The notes: generated by a model not told the origin, from the sequence alone. DNA of 64,000 nt from Hyphomonadaceae bacterium (GCA_022843225.1 JALHOC010000002.1:120901-184900), one strand, 5' to 3'; numbered from the stretch's first letter, positions 7,723 through 16,775 are shown. Numbers and translations: made by a program.

Positions 7723-8700
7723 TTAGCGGAAGCTGATCGTCACGGCCGTACGGCGGTTCAGCGGCTCACGCACGCCGTCGCGCGTTTGGCGGGCGAGGCT
7801 GGTTTCGCCGCGTGCCTGACGCGTGATCGAGCCAGCGGCGATGCCGCGCGCGACGAGCGCATCGGCAACGACCGAAGCACGACGCTCTGACAAGCCCACA
7901 TTGTACGCGGTCGAGCCTGACGTATCGGTGTGGCCGACTACAGCCACGGCCGAGACGTTGCAGGCGCGGGCGCGCGCCACGGCTTGGTCGATCACGTCGA
8001 GAGCCGCTTGGTTGAGGTTCGAACGATCCCACTCGAAGTACACCACGAAGTCTGACGCCGGGCACGCTGCTGGCGGTGGCGGCGGAGGCGGTGAAACCGG
8101 CGGTGGGGGCGGAGGCGGTGGGGGCGGCGCTGCCGCAGCCGCAAACTGCCAGCGCAAACCGAGCGTTACGGCGTCATGGCTGTATTCGACGTCGGTTGGA
8201 CCATCGAAATCGACCTCGAGCCCCTCTACCTCGAAATGGCGATAGCCGATGTCCAGCGCGAGCCGTTCTGTGAGGCCAACCGCAACACCGGCCATTGCTT
8301 GCCAGGCCCAGTTTGAATCATCGAGATCATCGAACTCGAGTTGGGCGTAGCCCACGCCGGCGCCGATATAAGGCTGGAAGCGGCCGCCGCGATTGAAGTC
8401 ATAGAACAGGTTCGCCATCAGCGACGTGGCTTCGACCTCTTCGCTGCCAAAGGCTTGAATTTCGTTCGAGCGCTGAGCGATTTCGGCGTCAGCGCGGAAG
8501 CCATTCTGGAACGCGTAACCAAGGCCCGCGTCATACATCCAATCGTCTTCCAGATCGACGCTGGTGTTGAAGGCTGTGACCTCGCCATCAACGCTGTAGC
8601 CAACGCCAACGCGTCCATACCAACCTTCGGTCGCGTTCGCGCTGGTGGCCATACCCGCCATCAAAGCCGCGAGCGCCAATGTGCTCATCAGTTTACGCAT
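7723..8700 (-). CDS. OmpA-family outer-membrane protein
   Basis: A 325-residue protein. Residues 1-22 are a signal peptide (MRKLMSTLALAALMAGMATSANA...). About residues 24-185 form an eight-stranded OmpA-like barrel (GWYGRVGVGYS at the start, VTLGLRWQF at the end). A Pro-rich linker (runs of 10 and 7 prolines) leads to the C-terminal OmpA domain, with VYFEWDRSNL, VVGHTDTSGS, and LSERRASVV, the peptidoglycan diaminopimelate-binding pattern with Asp and Arg present. It should tether the outer membrane to the cell wall. The ATG at 8700 starts the signal peptide; the upstream frame is not used. It has its own terminator and is probably monocistronic. Confidence 0.9.
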   Translation of the reverse strand: MRKLMSTLALAALMAGMATSANATEGWYGRVGVGYSVDGEVTAFNTSVDLEDDWMYDAGLGYAFQNGFRADAEIAQRSNEIQAFGSEEVEATSLMANLFYDFNRGGRFQPYIGAGVGYAQLEFDDLDDSNWAWQAMAGVAVGLTERLALDIGYRHFEVEGLEVDFDGPTDVEYSHDAVTLGLRWQFAAAAAPPPPPPPPPPVSPPPPPPPAACPASDFVVYFEWDRSNLNQAALDVIDQAVARARACNVSAVAVVGHTDTSGSTAYNVGLSERRASVVADALVARGIAAGSITRQARGETSLARQTRDGVREPLNRRTAVTISFR

Positions 8701-8820
8701 GTGATTTCTCCGGTGTCCCGGCGGACCCAGCCCAACATGCCGAGCGCCCGCTGCGGCGCACCCTAGCGCCACTGCCGCGTTGGCTCCATGACAAGTCTCC
8801 CAGAAGGGGAATTTGCGCGT

Positions 8821-9780
8821 CTATGCAGTCAATACGATCTTGCCCGCATGTGCGCCTGATTGCAGTCGTGCGTGCGCGGTTTCGGCGTCGGAGAGCGGGA
8901 AGGTTGAATCGATCACCGGCTTGACTTTGCCGGCCTCGATCCAGGGCCATGCAACGCGCTCCACCTCGCGCGCAATGCGCGCTTTCTCCTCTTTGCTGCG
9001 TGAGCGCAGCGTTGAGCCTGTCAGCGTAAGCCGCTTCAGCATGAGACGCATCAGATTGATCTCGGCGTGGGGGCCCTGCAGGAACGCGATCATGACGCAG
9101 CGCCCGCCGTCGTTGAGCAGGTTGAGGTTTTTCTGCACATAGGGGCCGCCGACCATATCAAGGACGACATCCGCGCCGTCCATATCGCGTATCACCGCCT
9201 CGAAATCCTCAGTCCGGTAATTGATGCCGCGCGTTGCGCCGAGGTCTTCGCAGAGCTTGCACTTTTCAGCGTCGCCAGCGGTGGCGAACACGCGCGCGCC
9301 ATGGGCTTTGGCCATCTGGATCGCGGTGGTGCCGATGCCGGAGGCGCCGCCATGAACAAGCAAGGTTTCGCCTGGCTTCAACCCGCCAGCTTCAAACACG
9401 TTGGCCCACACCGTAAACACCGTCTCGGGCAGCGCCGCCGCTTCAACGGCGGACAAGCCTTTCGGGATCGGCAGCGCCGCGCCCTCGTTCGCGACCGCGT
9501 ACTCAGCGTAGCCGCCACCTGCGAGCAACGCGCAGACGTGGTCGCCTTCCTTCCAGCGTTTTACGCCAGATCCGATGCTGACCACCTCGCCCGCGACTTC
9601 GAGACCAAGCGTCTCAGGCGCCCCAGGCGGGGGTGGGTAGAGGCCCGCACGCTGCATGAGATCGGGCCGATTTACGCCGGCGGCGGCGACCTTGATCAGG
9701 ATTTCGCCGGCGCCGGGCTCAGGACGCGCGACGGTGGCGAGCGATAAGGGCGTGCCAGGTCCGTGAATTATTTTGCGCAT
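8821..9780 (-). CDS. NAD(P)H quinone oxidoreductase (zinc-free MDR family, PIG3-like)
   Basis: A 319-residue medium-chain reductase. The N-terminal domain has VNRPDLMQRAGLYPPPPGAP, typical of the PIG3/quinone oxidoreductase branch; the Rossmann domain has VHGGASGIGTTAIQMAKA for NADPH binding. No zinc-binding cysteine cluster is seen. It should reduce quinones or enones with NADPH in the cytoplasm. GGAG about 9 bases upstream supports the ATG at 9780 rather than an upstream ATG at 9819. Confidence 0.88.
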   Translation of the reverse strand: MRKIIHGPGTPLSLATVARPEPGAGEILIKVAAAGVNRPDLMQRAGLYPPPPGAPETLGLEVAGEVVSIGSGVKRWKEGDHVCALLAGGGYAEYAVANEGAALPIPKGLSAVEAAALPETVFTVWANVFEAGGLKPGETLLVHGGASGIGTTAIQMAKAHGARVFATAGDAEKCKLCEDLGATRGINYRTEDFEAVIRDMDGADVVLDMVGGPYVQKNLNLLNDGGRCVMIAFLQGPHAEINLMRLMLKRLTLTGSTLRSRSKEEKARIAREVERVAWPWIEAGKVKPVIDSTFPLSDAETAHARLQSGAHAGKIVLTA

Positions 9781-9854
9781 TCGCTGTTTCTCCGCGTCGT
9801 CACGCTTAATGCTACCCACAATCTAGGCTAATGTGAGCGCTGAGGTCAGGCCCG

Positions 9855-10055
9855 ATGATCGACGATGATCCTTTTGCGCCGGTGGTGAAGAAGCCGGTGT
9901 CGTTGGAAGCCCAGCTTGAGAACGCCTCGATCGGGGAGTTGGAAGATCGCATCGAACGTCTGAAGGCCGAGATCGCTCAGTGCGAACGCGCCATAGCAGC
10001 CAAGCGCGCGCAACGGGCGGCGGCCGATTCTGTGTTTGGGGGCCGTCCGTCATGA
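9855..10055 (+). CDS. DUF1192 small protein
   Basis: A 66-residue protein with the DUF1192 pattern: an N-terminal DDDPF motif and a coiled-coil helix (IGELEDRIERLKAEIAQCER...). It is found in alphaproteobacteria with unknown function. It begins 75 bases from the divergent oxidoreductase start and is followed after 31 bases by the rcdA-like gene, so the two are likely cotranscribed. Confidence 0.8.
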   Translation: MIDDDPFAPVVKKPVSLEAQLENASIGELEDRIERLKAEIAQCERAIAAKRAQRAAADSVFGGRPS

Positions 10056-10086
10056 GACGGCCCGCCTCTTGCGAACCTGTAGCGTC

Positions 10087-10608
10087 ATGACCGATACGAC
10101 CCAGCCTTCGCCTCCGAGAGGGGGTTTCAGCCCCCGGCGCGCTATGGAATTCGCCAAATCCGAAATGTTTGACCGCACCTTCAAGGAGGGTATGGCGCTG
10201 GTTGAAGAAACCGCCGCTTACCTCGATGGCCCCGGTCGTGCCGCCGCCAAGCGTCTGCCGCGTGCGGCCGCGCTGGCTTATGCGGGCGAGAGCATGCGCC
10301 TCACCACGCGTCTGATGCAGGTGGCCTCATGGCTCTTGGTGCAACGCGCTGTGCGCGATGGAGAAATCCCGCTCAGCGAAGCCAGCAGCGACAAGTATCG
10401 CCTGGGATCTCGTGATCAGCCGTCGGCGGCGTTCGCGGCGTCGAATGAACTGCCGGAATCTCTTAAGGCGCTGATCGCCAAGGGCGGCGCGATCTTTGAG
10501 CGCGTGCGCCGGCTGGATGAGACCATGTACGAGGGTGAGGGCGAGACAGAATCCGCCAATGCCGTTTCAGACCAACAGGCGCGGCTGCAAGCCGCTTTTG
10601 GACGCTAG
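10087..10608 (+). CDS. rcdA: RcdA-family (DUF1465) protein
   Basis: A 173-residue helical protein of the DUF1465 family, which includes RcdA, the adaptor that promotes ClpXP degradation of CtrA in Caulobacter. The core EFAKSEMFDRTFKEGMALVEET and the later GESMRLTTRLMQVASWLLVQRAV match the three-helix bundle. The C-terminal tail (about 20 residues) is polar, as in RcdA where it is flexible. The ATG at 10087 is used; the frame runs further up to 10036 without homology. It is followed after three bases by the ceramidase gene. Whether it performs CtrA turnover here is inferred. Confidence 0.8.
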   Translation: MTDTTQPSPPRGGFSPRRAMEFAKSEMFDRTFKEGMALVEETAAYLDGPGRAAAKRLPRAAALAYAGESMRLTTRLMQVASWLLVQRAVRDGEIPLSEASSDKYRLGSRDQPSAAFAASNELPESLKALIAKGGAIFERVRRLDETMYEGEGETESANAVSDQQARLQAAFGR

Positions 10609-10611
10609 AGC

Positions 10612-11391
10612 ATGATCCGCGCGGTCGCCGTGCTCGCGACGACCGCGCTCGCAGCCTGGGCAAGCTTCGCCTTGCTCGCGCTGCTTGGGCCAGATTGGAG
10701 CGCGTTTGCGCCCGCAACCTGCATGGCCACGGCGTGCTTTTGCGAAGCGCCGCGCGCCGGTGAGTTGGTGCTTCAACCCGCCAATGCGTGGTCCTCGTTT
10801 GGGTTTGTTGTCCTCGGCGCCTGGATCAACTTTGCACCCGCAGCGCAACGCCAAACCGCGTTTGCCGGAGCGCCCGCTGTCTGGTTTGCCTTGACTGCAA
10901 TCGTGACTGGCGTGGGAAGCTTTCTGCTCCACGCCAGTCTGACGCTGTGGGGGCAATTCGCTGACGTGCTCGGCATGTACCTGCTCAGTGCGTTCATGAT
11001 GGCTTATGCGTTGCGGCGCTGGTTGGGCATGGGAGCCGCTAGCGCCATCGCGCTCTATGTTGTGCTGTGCGCGGTTCTCATCGGCGCATTGTGGGCTATG
11101 CCAGAAACGCGACGCTGGCTGTTTGCAATTGTGTTGCTGGTCGCGATTGCGCTTGAGCTTGTTCTGGCGCGGCCCAAGCGGCCCGGTGTGAAGCCAAGTT
11201 GGTTTTACTCGGGGCTCGCCGCCAACGCCGTCGCCTTTGCGATTTGGATTCTCGACAACACGGGAACGCTTTGCGCGCCGCATTCTCTCATCCAGGGGCA
11301 CGCGATCTGGCACCTTCTCGGCGCCGTCGCGGTCTATTGCAGCTATCGTTATTACCGGAGCGAGCAGGCGCCAGAAACGCGGAAGGCTTAG
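10612..11391 (+). CDS. Integral-membrane alkaline ceramidase-like protein (CREST family)
   Basis: A 259-residue protein with about seven membrane segments. Ser103, His107 and Asp118 have the spacing S-x3-H-x10-D, and His230/His234 form HxxxH near the C-terminus; this matches the zinc and catalytic site of alkaline ceramidases (PF05875) in order and spacing. An early CFCE and NAWSS segment fits the family calcium/glutamate region. The enzyme would hydrolyse the amide bond of ceramide-like lipids in the inner membrane. It starts three bases after rcdA and its stop overlaps the rpmE stop (TTAG). Confidence 0.75.
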   Translation: MIRAVAVLATTALAAWASFALLALLGPDWSAFAPATCMATACFCEAPRAGELVLQPANAWSSFGFVVLGAWINFAPAAQRQTAFAGAPAVWFALTAIVTGVGSFLLHASLTLWGQFADVLGMYLLSAFMMAYALRRWLGMGAASAIALYVVLCAVLIGALWAMPETRRWLFAIVLLVAIALELVLARPKRPGVKPSWFYSGLAANAVAFAIWILDNTGTLCAPHSLIQGHAIWHLLGAVAVYCSYRYYRSEQAPETRKA

Positions 11392-11621
11392 CCTTCCTTC
11401 TTCTTCATGAAGCCGCCGAACTTGTCGTTGAAGCGCGACACGCGCCCGCCGCGATCGAGCAGGGTCTGGTTGCCGCCGGTCCAGGCCGGGTGCACTTTCG
11501 GGTCGATTTCGAGCGCCAAAGTCGCGCCCTCGGCGCCATAGGTCGAGCGGGTCTTGAACGTCGTCCCATCCGTCATCTGAACGGTGATGAAGTGATAGTC
11601 GGGATGGCCTTCGGCTTTCAT
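11388..11621 (-). CDS. rpmE: 50S ribosomal protein L31, cysteine-free type
   Basis: A 77-residue protein starting [19 protein letters not shown], with the L31 core [13 protein letters not shown] and [11 protein letters not shown]. It has no cysteines, so it belongs to the C-minus, zinc-free type, and carries a short Lys-rich tail. It belongs to the large ribosomal subunit. The gene is convergent with the ceramidase gene and overlaps it by four bases. A Zur-like regulator lies 7 kb away, but no operator was identified here. Confidence 0.95.
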   Translation of the reverse strand: MKAEGHPDYHFITVQMTDGTTFKTRSTYGAEGATLALEIDPKVHPAWTGGNQTLLDRGGRVSRFNDKFGGFMKKKEG

Positions 11622-11705
11622 AGCCTTGATCCTTGCGCGCAGGGGCGGAGAAATGAAGCGGGGCTGATAGCGGAAGCCTGCCCCAAGAGCAAGCGGAGAT
11701 GCCCT

Positions 11706-12110
11706 ATGCCCTCTGGCTATTCAGGTACGCCGTTAGCCAAGAAGCTGGGGCTCACCCAGGGCGGGCCTCTGTACGCCAAGGACATGCCCGACAGCGTCCG
11801 CGCCGAAATCGAGCAAACGGTTTGCCCGCGCTATCTGGCCCGTCCTGGCAGGAACCTCGCCGCCGCTCATGTATTTCATACCAGCGCCGCGAAACTTGCC
11901 GCGGACTTGACCAAGCTCCGACCGCTGCTTGCGCCCAACGGTCAGCTTTGGGTCTCGTGGCCGAAGAAGGCGGCTAAGGTCGAGACCGACATCACCGAAG
12001 ACGTGATCCGCGCGCTCGCGCTGCCCATGGGCTTTGTGGACGTGAAGGTCTGCGCTGTCGACGAGACCTGGTCGGGCCTGAGGCTCGTCATCCGCAAAGC
12101 GCTGCGCTGA
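11706..12110 (+). CDS. DUF3052 family protein
   Basis: A 134-residue protein of the DUF3052 family. Marks are [13 protein letters not shown] at the N-terminus, a central FHTSAAKL and [14 protein letters not shown], and the C-terminal [16 protein letters not shown]. Function is unknown; the fold is probably a small alpha/beta domain. The ATG at 11706 begins the conserved SGYSG motif; the same frame is open far upstream to 11199 over the ceramidase gene, which is a coincidence of composition. It converges on the TonB-dependent receptor gene. Confidence 0.85.
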   Translation: MPSGYSGTPLAKKLGLTQGGPLYAKDMPDSVRAEIEQTVCPRYLARPGRNLAAAHVFHTSAAKLAADLTKLRPLLAPNGQLWVSWPKKAAKVETDITEDVIRALALPMGFVDVKVCAVDETWSGLRLVIRKALR

Positions 12111-12113
12111 ACC

Positions 12114-14249
12114 TCAGAACGTGCCGCTGAGCTGAACGACGAGCCACGGAGCGGTGATAAACTGCCGTTCGCGCAGATCGCGGCGCAGGAACGGACCGGT
12201 GCGGTCATCGTTGCTGGGGTCGCCATCGCCGGGGAGGCCAAAGAAGCGCCGGTCGCGGTTGATGGCGCCGTCGAGCACATTCGGCGCGATCAGGCGAAGG
12301 CGGGTGTTTCCGGGCAAGGCCGTGGTTTCCACGAACAGATCCATCCACGGGCCTTCTTCGCTCGTGTCGATCTCATTGAAACGATAGGCCTGGAACTCGC
12401 CTTGTTTGTAGAAACTGAAACCCCAAGCAAGCCGACGCGCGCTGATGTCCTGCCGGAAGTCGATGCTGACCTCCGACTCAGAGCGGAAGGAAAATATCCT
12501 GGGTTGACCGGTCACGGGATCGGTCACCTCGGTATCCCAGAGCGAGCCCTCGATGGTTAATCGCCCGCCGGGGATGAAGCTGACGGGAGTGGAGAAGCTG
12601 ACATTAAGGCTAAGCGCCTCGGCCTCGCCGATATTGCCGGGCGCATCGAAGAAGGTGTCGTCGCTTGGGTCGAGCGTGCCGCGCGTGTTGGTGAGTTTCA
12701 CAAGATCGGCGACGTCGGTGTATTGGTGATGAGTCAGCGTCAGCCCTAGAGCCGCGCCGCCTGGGAAGCGGAAATCGCCCCCAAGCTCAGTGCGCCAATC
12801 CGTCTGCGGCACCAGGTTGGTGTTGCCGCCCGAGATGAGATTGTCCGCGACCGCCGCAGCGGAGACGAAATCGCCGAAGTCGAGCTGCCCGACATCCCGA
12901 TAAACGCGCAAGCGCACCTGATTGTTGCCCGCGAAAGCGCGCGTGACCTGAACCGACGGTTTCCAGAACGCCAGTTCGACCTCTTGGTTGATGTCTTCGC
13001 CGGTAAAGGTAAGAGTTGAGGTCTCCCAGGCTAAGCGTGTTTCGATTGACCAATCGTCATTGGGCCTCCAATTGTGCGAGCCAAACACTTCCGCGCGCTC
13101 TTCCTCGACCAGTACGTTCGAGTTGGGAATGAACACAGGTGCGCCATCCTCGGCGTAGCGCAAAACTTGATCGAGCGTGTTGAACGCGCCTTCGGCCCCG
13201 AACTCGATGCGTTGTCTCGCCCCGAGCGGCCGCGCGAGCGACCCGCGCACAATAGTTTCGCTGCTCTCTTGTTGGACGTCTTGCACATAGGTGAGGGCGA
13301 CGCCGCCGAAGCCGTTTTCGAAGCGGCCTGCTTCCTCGGTCGTCTCGCTGCTGCGATTGGCGAGGCCGATCAGGGCGAGGGTCCAGGGGCCTAGGTCGCG
13401 ATCATAGTTCAAGCCAACTTCAACGTTATCGCCATCCTCCACGGTTTCGCTAAAGAAACTCCGCGTCGGCGTTCCAACGGGATCGAAGAACAGCAGGCTA
13501 TTATCGACGCTAAAGCGCCGGATGCTCGCTTGGCCTGTCGCCGACACACGGCCACCCAGCATTGGAAAGGCGATATTGCCGTTCAAAGCCGCTTCGCGGA
13601 AGTCGCGCGGCGATGGCGTGTCGGCGGTTTCAGTGAGCGCGCCGGTAGCATTTGTGAGTCTGCGCCAGCCGGGCAGCGAACGCTCCTGCGTGAACACGGA
13701 TACGCCAAGGCCATATTCGGTCTGGCCGTTGCGCCCGGAATAGGAAGCCTCGCCGCGCGGCGCGAAGCCGCCGTCAAAGCTCTCAAAGCCCGCTTCCCAG
13801 ATGCCGCTGCCGGCGCTCGGCGTGCGCACGATGTTCAGCAGCACCGCCTGCCCCGACGCGTCGCCCGCCACTTCGGCGCCGCGCAGAACTTCGAGCCGCA
13901 CGACCTGGCTTGCGGGTATGCGCGACAGGATGCCGTCAAGCGATTGGCTCTTGGAGGTTGGCCGCAAGCCGTCAATCAGCAGATTACCGACGGCGCCTGA
14001 AAAGCCTCGCCGGTCATCGCCGCCGTCCAGCGAAAAGCCGGGCGTCTGGGCGACCATATCCAGAGCTGTTTGCGGATTGAATTGCGCGAAGAAGGCGGCG
14101 TCGTACACGAGCCGGCCGGCCGCCGTCTCAACGGGCGTCACAGCGCATGTGGGCGTAGGGGCGCAATCGGCTGCAAGCGGCTGGGCGGCCTCCTGCGCGT
14201 AGGCTGCGCCGCTAAGCGCCAGCGCGGATGCCATCATACGGCGGATCAT
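12114..14249 (-). CDS. TonB-dependent receptor
   Basis: A 711-residue outer-membrane receptor. The signal peptide is short (MIRRMMASALALSGAAYAQ). A plug domain covers about residues 45-160 (DMVAQTPGFSL, LLIDGLRPTSK, IPASQVVRLEVLRGAEV), followed by a long beta-barrel and a terminal Phe (QLSGTF). No clear TonB box is visible. The plug with RPTSK and the barrel style resemble a group of caulobacterial TonB receptors whose ligand is unknown. AGGGGGT upstream supports the ATG at 14249. I found no cobalamin-type riboswitch or adjacent transporter that would identify the substrate. Confidence 0.9.
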   Translation of the reverse strand: MIRRMMASALALSGAAYAQEAAQPLAADCAPTPTCAVTPVETAAGRLVYDAAFFAQFNPQTALDMVAQTPGFSLDGGDDRRGFSGAVGNLLIDGLRPTSKSQSLDGILSRIPASQVVRLEVLRGAEVAGDASGQAVLLNIVRTPSAGSGIWEAGFESFDGGFAPRGEASYSGRNGQTEYGLGVSVFTQERSLPGWRRLTNATGALTETADTPSPRDFREAALNGNIAFPMLGGRVSATGQASIRRFSVDNSLLFFDPVGTPTRSFFSETVEDGDNVEVGLNYDRDLGPWTLALIGLANRSSETTEEAGRFENGFGGVALTYVQDVQQESSETIVRGSLARPLGARQRIEFGAEGAFNTLDQVLRYAEDGAPVFIPNSNVLVEEERAEVFGSHNWRPNDDWSIETRLAWETSTLTFTGEDINQEVELAFWKPSVQVTRAFAGNNQVRLRVYRDVGQLDFGDFVSAAAVADNLISGGNTNLVPQTDWRTELGGDFRFPGGAALGLTLTHHQYTDVADLVKLTNTRGTLDPSDDTFFDAPGNIGEAEALSLNVSFSTPVSFIPGGRLTIEGSLWDTEVTDPVTGQPRIFSFRSESEVSIDFRQDISARRLAWGFSFYKQGEFQAYRFNEIDTSEEGPWMDLFVETTALPGNTRLRLIAPNVLDGAINRDRRFFGLPGDGDPSNDDRTGPFLRRDLRERQFITAPWLVVQLSGTF

Positions 14250-14412
14250 TGTCTTTACCCCCTGCGGCTTCGTTGTAGCGCTTCTGGCCGCCCCTTGTTG
14301 CGGGATGATTTCAGCATTGTTTCTAGATGCATTTGCTGCGGCGAAATCTGGGTGGCGCACATGAATTGCGATGAAGCGGCGCCAAACCGCGACGGCCTGG
14401 GCCTGAAAGCGA

Positions 14413-14442
14413 AAACGCCGCCCGGTGACCCGAGCGGCGTTT
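14413..14442. terminator. Terminator hairpin downstream of the 27-residue peptide gene
   Basis: AAACGCCGC (14413-14421) pairs with GCGGCGTTT (14434-14442) around a 12-base loop. On the minus strand it is followed by a T run (TTTTC), placing it 24 bases after the stop of the small basic peptide. Its symmetry could also stop transcripts coming from the opposite direction. Confidence 0.75.
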
Positions 14443-14465
14443 CCTTATTTCAAGAAGCGGGAAGC

Positions 14466-14549
14466 TTACTTCTTCTTCCCGGCCGGCTTCTTGGCTTTCG
14501 CCTTGCCAGCGGATTTAGCGACTTTCGCCGCCTTCTTCTTCGCAGCCAT
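14466..14549 (-). CDS. 27-residue Lys/Ala-rich basic peptide
   Basis: A complete 27-codon gene starting MAAKKKAAKV and ending PAGKKK; 12 residues are Lys and 9 are Ala, with no acidic residue. GGGGAGG stands 8 bases upstream of the ATG, an excellent ribosome site, and a terminator hairpin follows the stop. The composition resembles the tail of histone H1-like or HU-like alphaproteobacterial proteins (AAKKA/KAKKPA repeats), so nucleic-acid binding is a reasonable guess. It stands alone between the TonB receptor and tldD. Translation is not proven; the paired ribosome site and terminator argue for it. Confidence 0.65.
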   Translation of the reverse strand: MAAKKKAAKVAKSAGKAKAKKPAGKKK

Positions 14550-14627
14550 AGTATCAACCTCCCCAGAACATTGGGATGAACACAGCTTCTGCTTCGATTC
14601 GTGAATTTGTAAATGCGCGCGTGCGCA

Positions 14628-16049
14628 TTACATGCCGCCGACCGTCAATCCGGTGATGTACAGTGTCGGTTGGCCCACACCTACGGGAACGCTCTGTCCG
14701 GCCTTGCCGCAAGTACCGACGCCTTCGTCGAGTTTGAGATCGTTGCCGATCATCTTCACGCGCGTGAGTGCGGAGGGACCGTCGCCGATCAACGTCGCGC
14801 CCTTGATCGGCGCTTTGATCTTTCCGCCTTCGACACGATAGGCCTCCGTGCACTGAAACACGAACTTTCCCGAGGTGATGTCGACCTGGCCGCCGCCAAA
14901 ATTCACCGCGTAAACGCCGTCTTTCAGCGCCGCGAGGACTTCCTCGGGCTCACGGTCGCCCGCAGTCATGAAGGTGTTGGTCATGCGCGGCATCGGCCGG
15001 TGCGCATAGCTTTCGCGCCGCCCATTGCCGGTGGCTGCGACGCCCGAGAGGCGCGCATTCATGCGATCCTGCAAATAGCCTTTGAGGATGCCATCCTCGA
15101 TCAACACCGTGCGCTGGGTCGGCGTGCCTTCATCATCGACATTGAGCGAGCCGCGCCGATTTTCGAACGTGCCGTCGTCAACCACGGTCACGCCAGGGGC
15201 GGCGACGCGCTGGCCAAGCATGCCGGAAAACGCCGACGTGCCCTTGCGATTGAAATCGCCCTCGAGCCCGTGGCCCACCGCCTCGTGCAAGAGAACGCCG
15301 GGCCATCCCGGTCCCAGAACGACATCCATCTCGCCGGAGGGCGCCGGCTCGGCATCGAGATTGACCAGCGCGATGCGGAGCGCCTCGTCGGCCAAAGCCT
15401 TCCAGCGCTCCGGCGCGATGAACACCTCATAGGGTTCGCGCCCGCCCGCGCCGGCCGAGCCATTCTCACGGCGACCGTCGCGTTCGACCGTAATGGAGAT
15501 GTTGATCCGCACCAGCGGGCGGTGGTCGGCGAATTTTTCGCCGTCGGGCCGCAGGATCGTCAGGCCGCGCCGGGCGCCGGCGAGCGTGGCCGCGACTTGG
15601 ACCACGCGCGGGTCCTTGGCGCGGCAATAGGCGTCGATCTCGGCCAGTAGGTCGGTCTTGCCGGTAAAGGTCGGCGACTGGATGGGGTCGAAGTCGGCAT
15701 AGAGCTGGCGGTTGGTGCGCGCTGGCCCCGCGTCAAGCGTGCCCGCATGGCCCAGCTTCACGGCGGCCGCCGCTTCCGCGGCGCGCTCCACCGCGTCGGT
15801 TTCGAGCACGCTGGCATGGCCGTAGCCGGCGCGTTCGCCGGCCACGATCCGAAGGCCGAAGCCCTTGGTGGCGTCGAAGGAGGCTGATTTCAGCCGGCCG
15901 TCGTCCCAGAAAAAGCTCTCGGTTTGGCTGTCCTCGACAAAAATCTCCCCATCATCAGCGCCTTGCGCGGCATTGGCGAGGATGCGGCGGGCGGCGTCCC
16001 AATCCATCTCTGCTGCGTGTTCGGTGGGCGTGCTGAGGCCGTCGGCCAT
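14628..16049 (-). CDS. tldD: Metalloprotease TldD
   Basis: A 473-residue TldD-type protease subunit. The zinc site is HEAVGHGLE (HExxxH with the following Glu), preceded by LGPGWPGVLL, and the C-terminus has PRMTNTFMTAGD and the closing TLYITGLTVGG block. TldD acts with TldE (PmbA) as a cytoplasmic protease that removes leader parts of modified peptides and unfolded peptides; TldE is not in this window. The neighbouring cox operon on the other strand is a common arrangement in alphaproteobacteria, as I recall. Length is normal. Confidence 0.93.
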   Translation of the reverse strand: MADGLSTPTEHAAEMDWDAARRILANAAQGADDGEIFVEDSQTESFFWDDGRLKSASFDATKGFGLRIVAGERAGYGHASVLETDAVERAAEAAAAVKLGHAGTLDAGPARTNRQLYADFDPIQSPTFTGKTDLLAEIDAYCRAKDPRVVQVAATLAGARRGLTILRPDGEKFADHRPLVRINISITVERDGRRENGSAGAGGREPYEVFIAPERWKALADEALRIALVNLDAEPAPSGEMDVVLGPGWPGVLLHEAVGHGLEGDFNRKGTSAFSGMLGQRVAAPGVTVVDDGTFENRRGSLNVDDEGTPTQRTVLIEDGILKGYLQDRMNARLSGVAATGNGRRESYAHRPMPRMTNTFMTAGDREPEEVLAALKDGVYAVNFGGGQVDITSGKFVFQCTEAYRVEGGKIKAPIKGATLIGDGPSALTRVKMIGNDLKLDEGVGTCGKAGQSVPVGVGQPTLYITGLTVGGM

Positions 16050-16118
16050 GGGATCTCCTCGGTTCTCGCCGTCATATAGGCGCTGAGTCGGGCGAGCGCG
16101 CGGCGATTTCCGCGAAGA

Positions 16119-16775
16119 TCAAGGCGTTGACGGTTCGCCGAGCCGGTTGGCGAGCTGATCGCGGCGCGTGCGGGCGAAACGAGCCAGCTCCGCGTTGGCC
16201 GGCCCCCAATCGGGTTGGATTTCAAGCGCCGTGCGATAATCCTCGTAGGCCCCGCGCGCGTCGCCGAGCGCCTCGCGCGCCGCGCCGCGATTAAAGTACG
16301 CCTTGTGCGGCTCGCTCACGCCCAAGGCCATGGCTTCGGTGATCGCCGCGATGGCGGGGCCGAATTGGCGGAGCTGAACCAGGGCCGCCCCGCGATTGAG
16401 GTGCGCCTCGGCATTTTCGGGGTCGAACGCGATGACCGTGTCGAGCTGTTGGATCGCCAGTTCGTGCTCGCCGCGCCGCATGCGCATGACGCCGAGATTG
16501 ACCCTGATCTGGATTTCCGCCTCGCGCGAAAGCCTCGGATAACGCAGCGCCCGTTCGCAGCCTTCGATCGCGCGGTCCGAGACATCGCCCTGGTTGATTG
16601 CCACGCCGCAACGGCGCGCCTGCGCGTCGCCGCCCACGATCGTGGTGGCGCGTGGCTCGGTGCTCGGATCCTGCGCCAGGGCCAACGGAGCTGCCGCAAG
16701 GCAGCCGAGCGCGATCAACGCGGCAAACACCGGAATCCCGGCGGGAAAGCGCCTTGGATACCAAGCGCGGCTCAT
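16119..16775 (-). CDS. Exported TPR-repeat protein
   Basis: A 218-residue protein with an N-terminal signal peptide or anchor (PVFAALIALGCLAAAPLALA). At least three tetratricopeptide repeats follow: about residues 95-125 (RVNLGVMRMRRGEHELAIQQL), 128-160 (AEAHLNRGAALVQLRQFGPAI) and 162-195 (AYFNRGAAREALGDARGAYEDY). TPRs mediate protein contacts; the partner is unknown. The ATG at 16775 lies directly before the signal; an in-frame ATG at 16805 lacks a ribosome site. A terminator-like hairpin precedes it (16809-16839). Confidence 0.75.
   Translation of the reverse strand: MSRAWYPRRFPAGIPVFAALIALGCLAAAPLALAQDPSTEPRATTIVGGDAQARRCGVAINQGDVSDRAIEGCERALRYPRLSREAEIQIRVNLGVMRMRRGEHELAIQQLDTVIAFDPENAEAHLNRGAALVQLRQFGPAIAAITEAMALGVSEPHKAYFNRGAAREALGDARGAYEDYRTALEIQPDWGPANAELARFARTRRDQLANRLGEPSTP

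Noticed and set aside
8080..8130. Short tandem GGX-type repeat
   Set aside because: It is the coding of the Pro-rich linker of the OmpA-like protein, not a CRISPR or intergenic repeat.
9067..9747. 226-codon frame opposite the quinone oxidoreductase
   Set aside because: Shadow frame; the minus-strand gene has full family motifs.
11199..11705. Upstream extension of the DUF3052 gene
   Set aside because: Overlaps ceramidase and rpmE; conservation starts at the ATG at 11706.
14249..14465. Cobalamin riboswitch before the TonB receptor
   Set aside because: No B12-box-like or other riboswitch core was seen in the leader.
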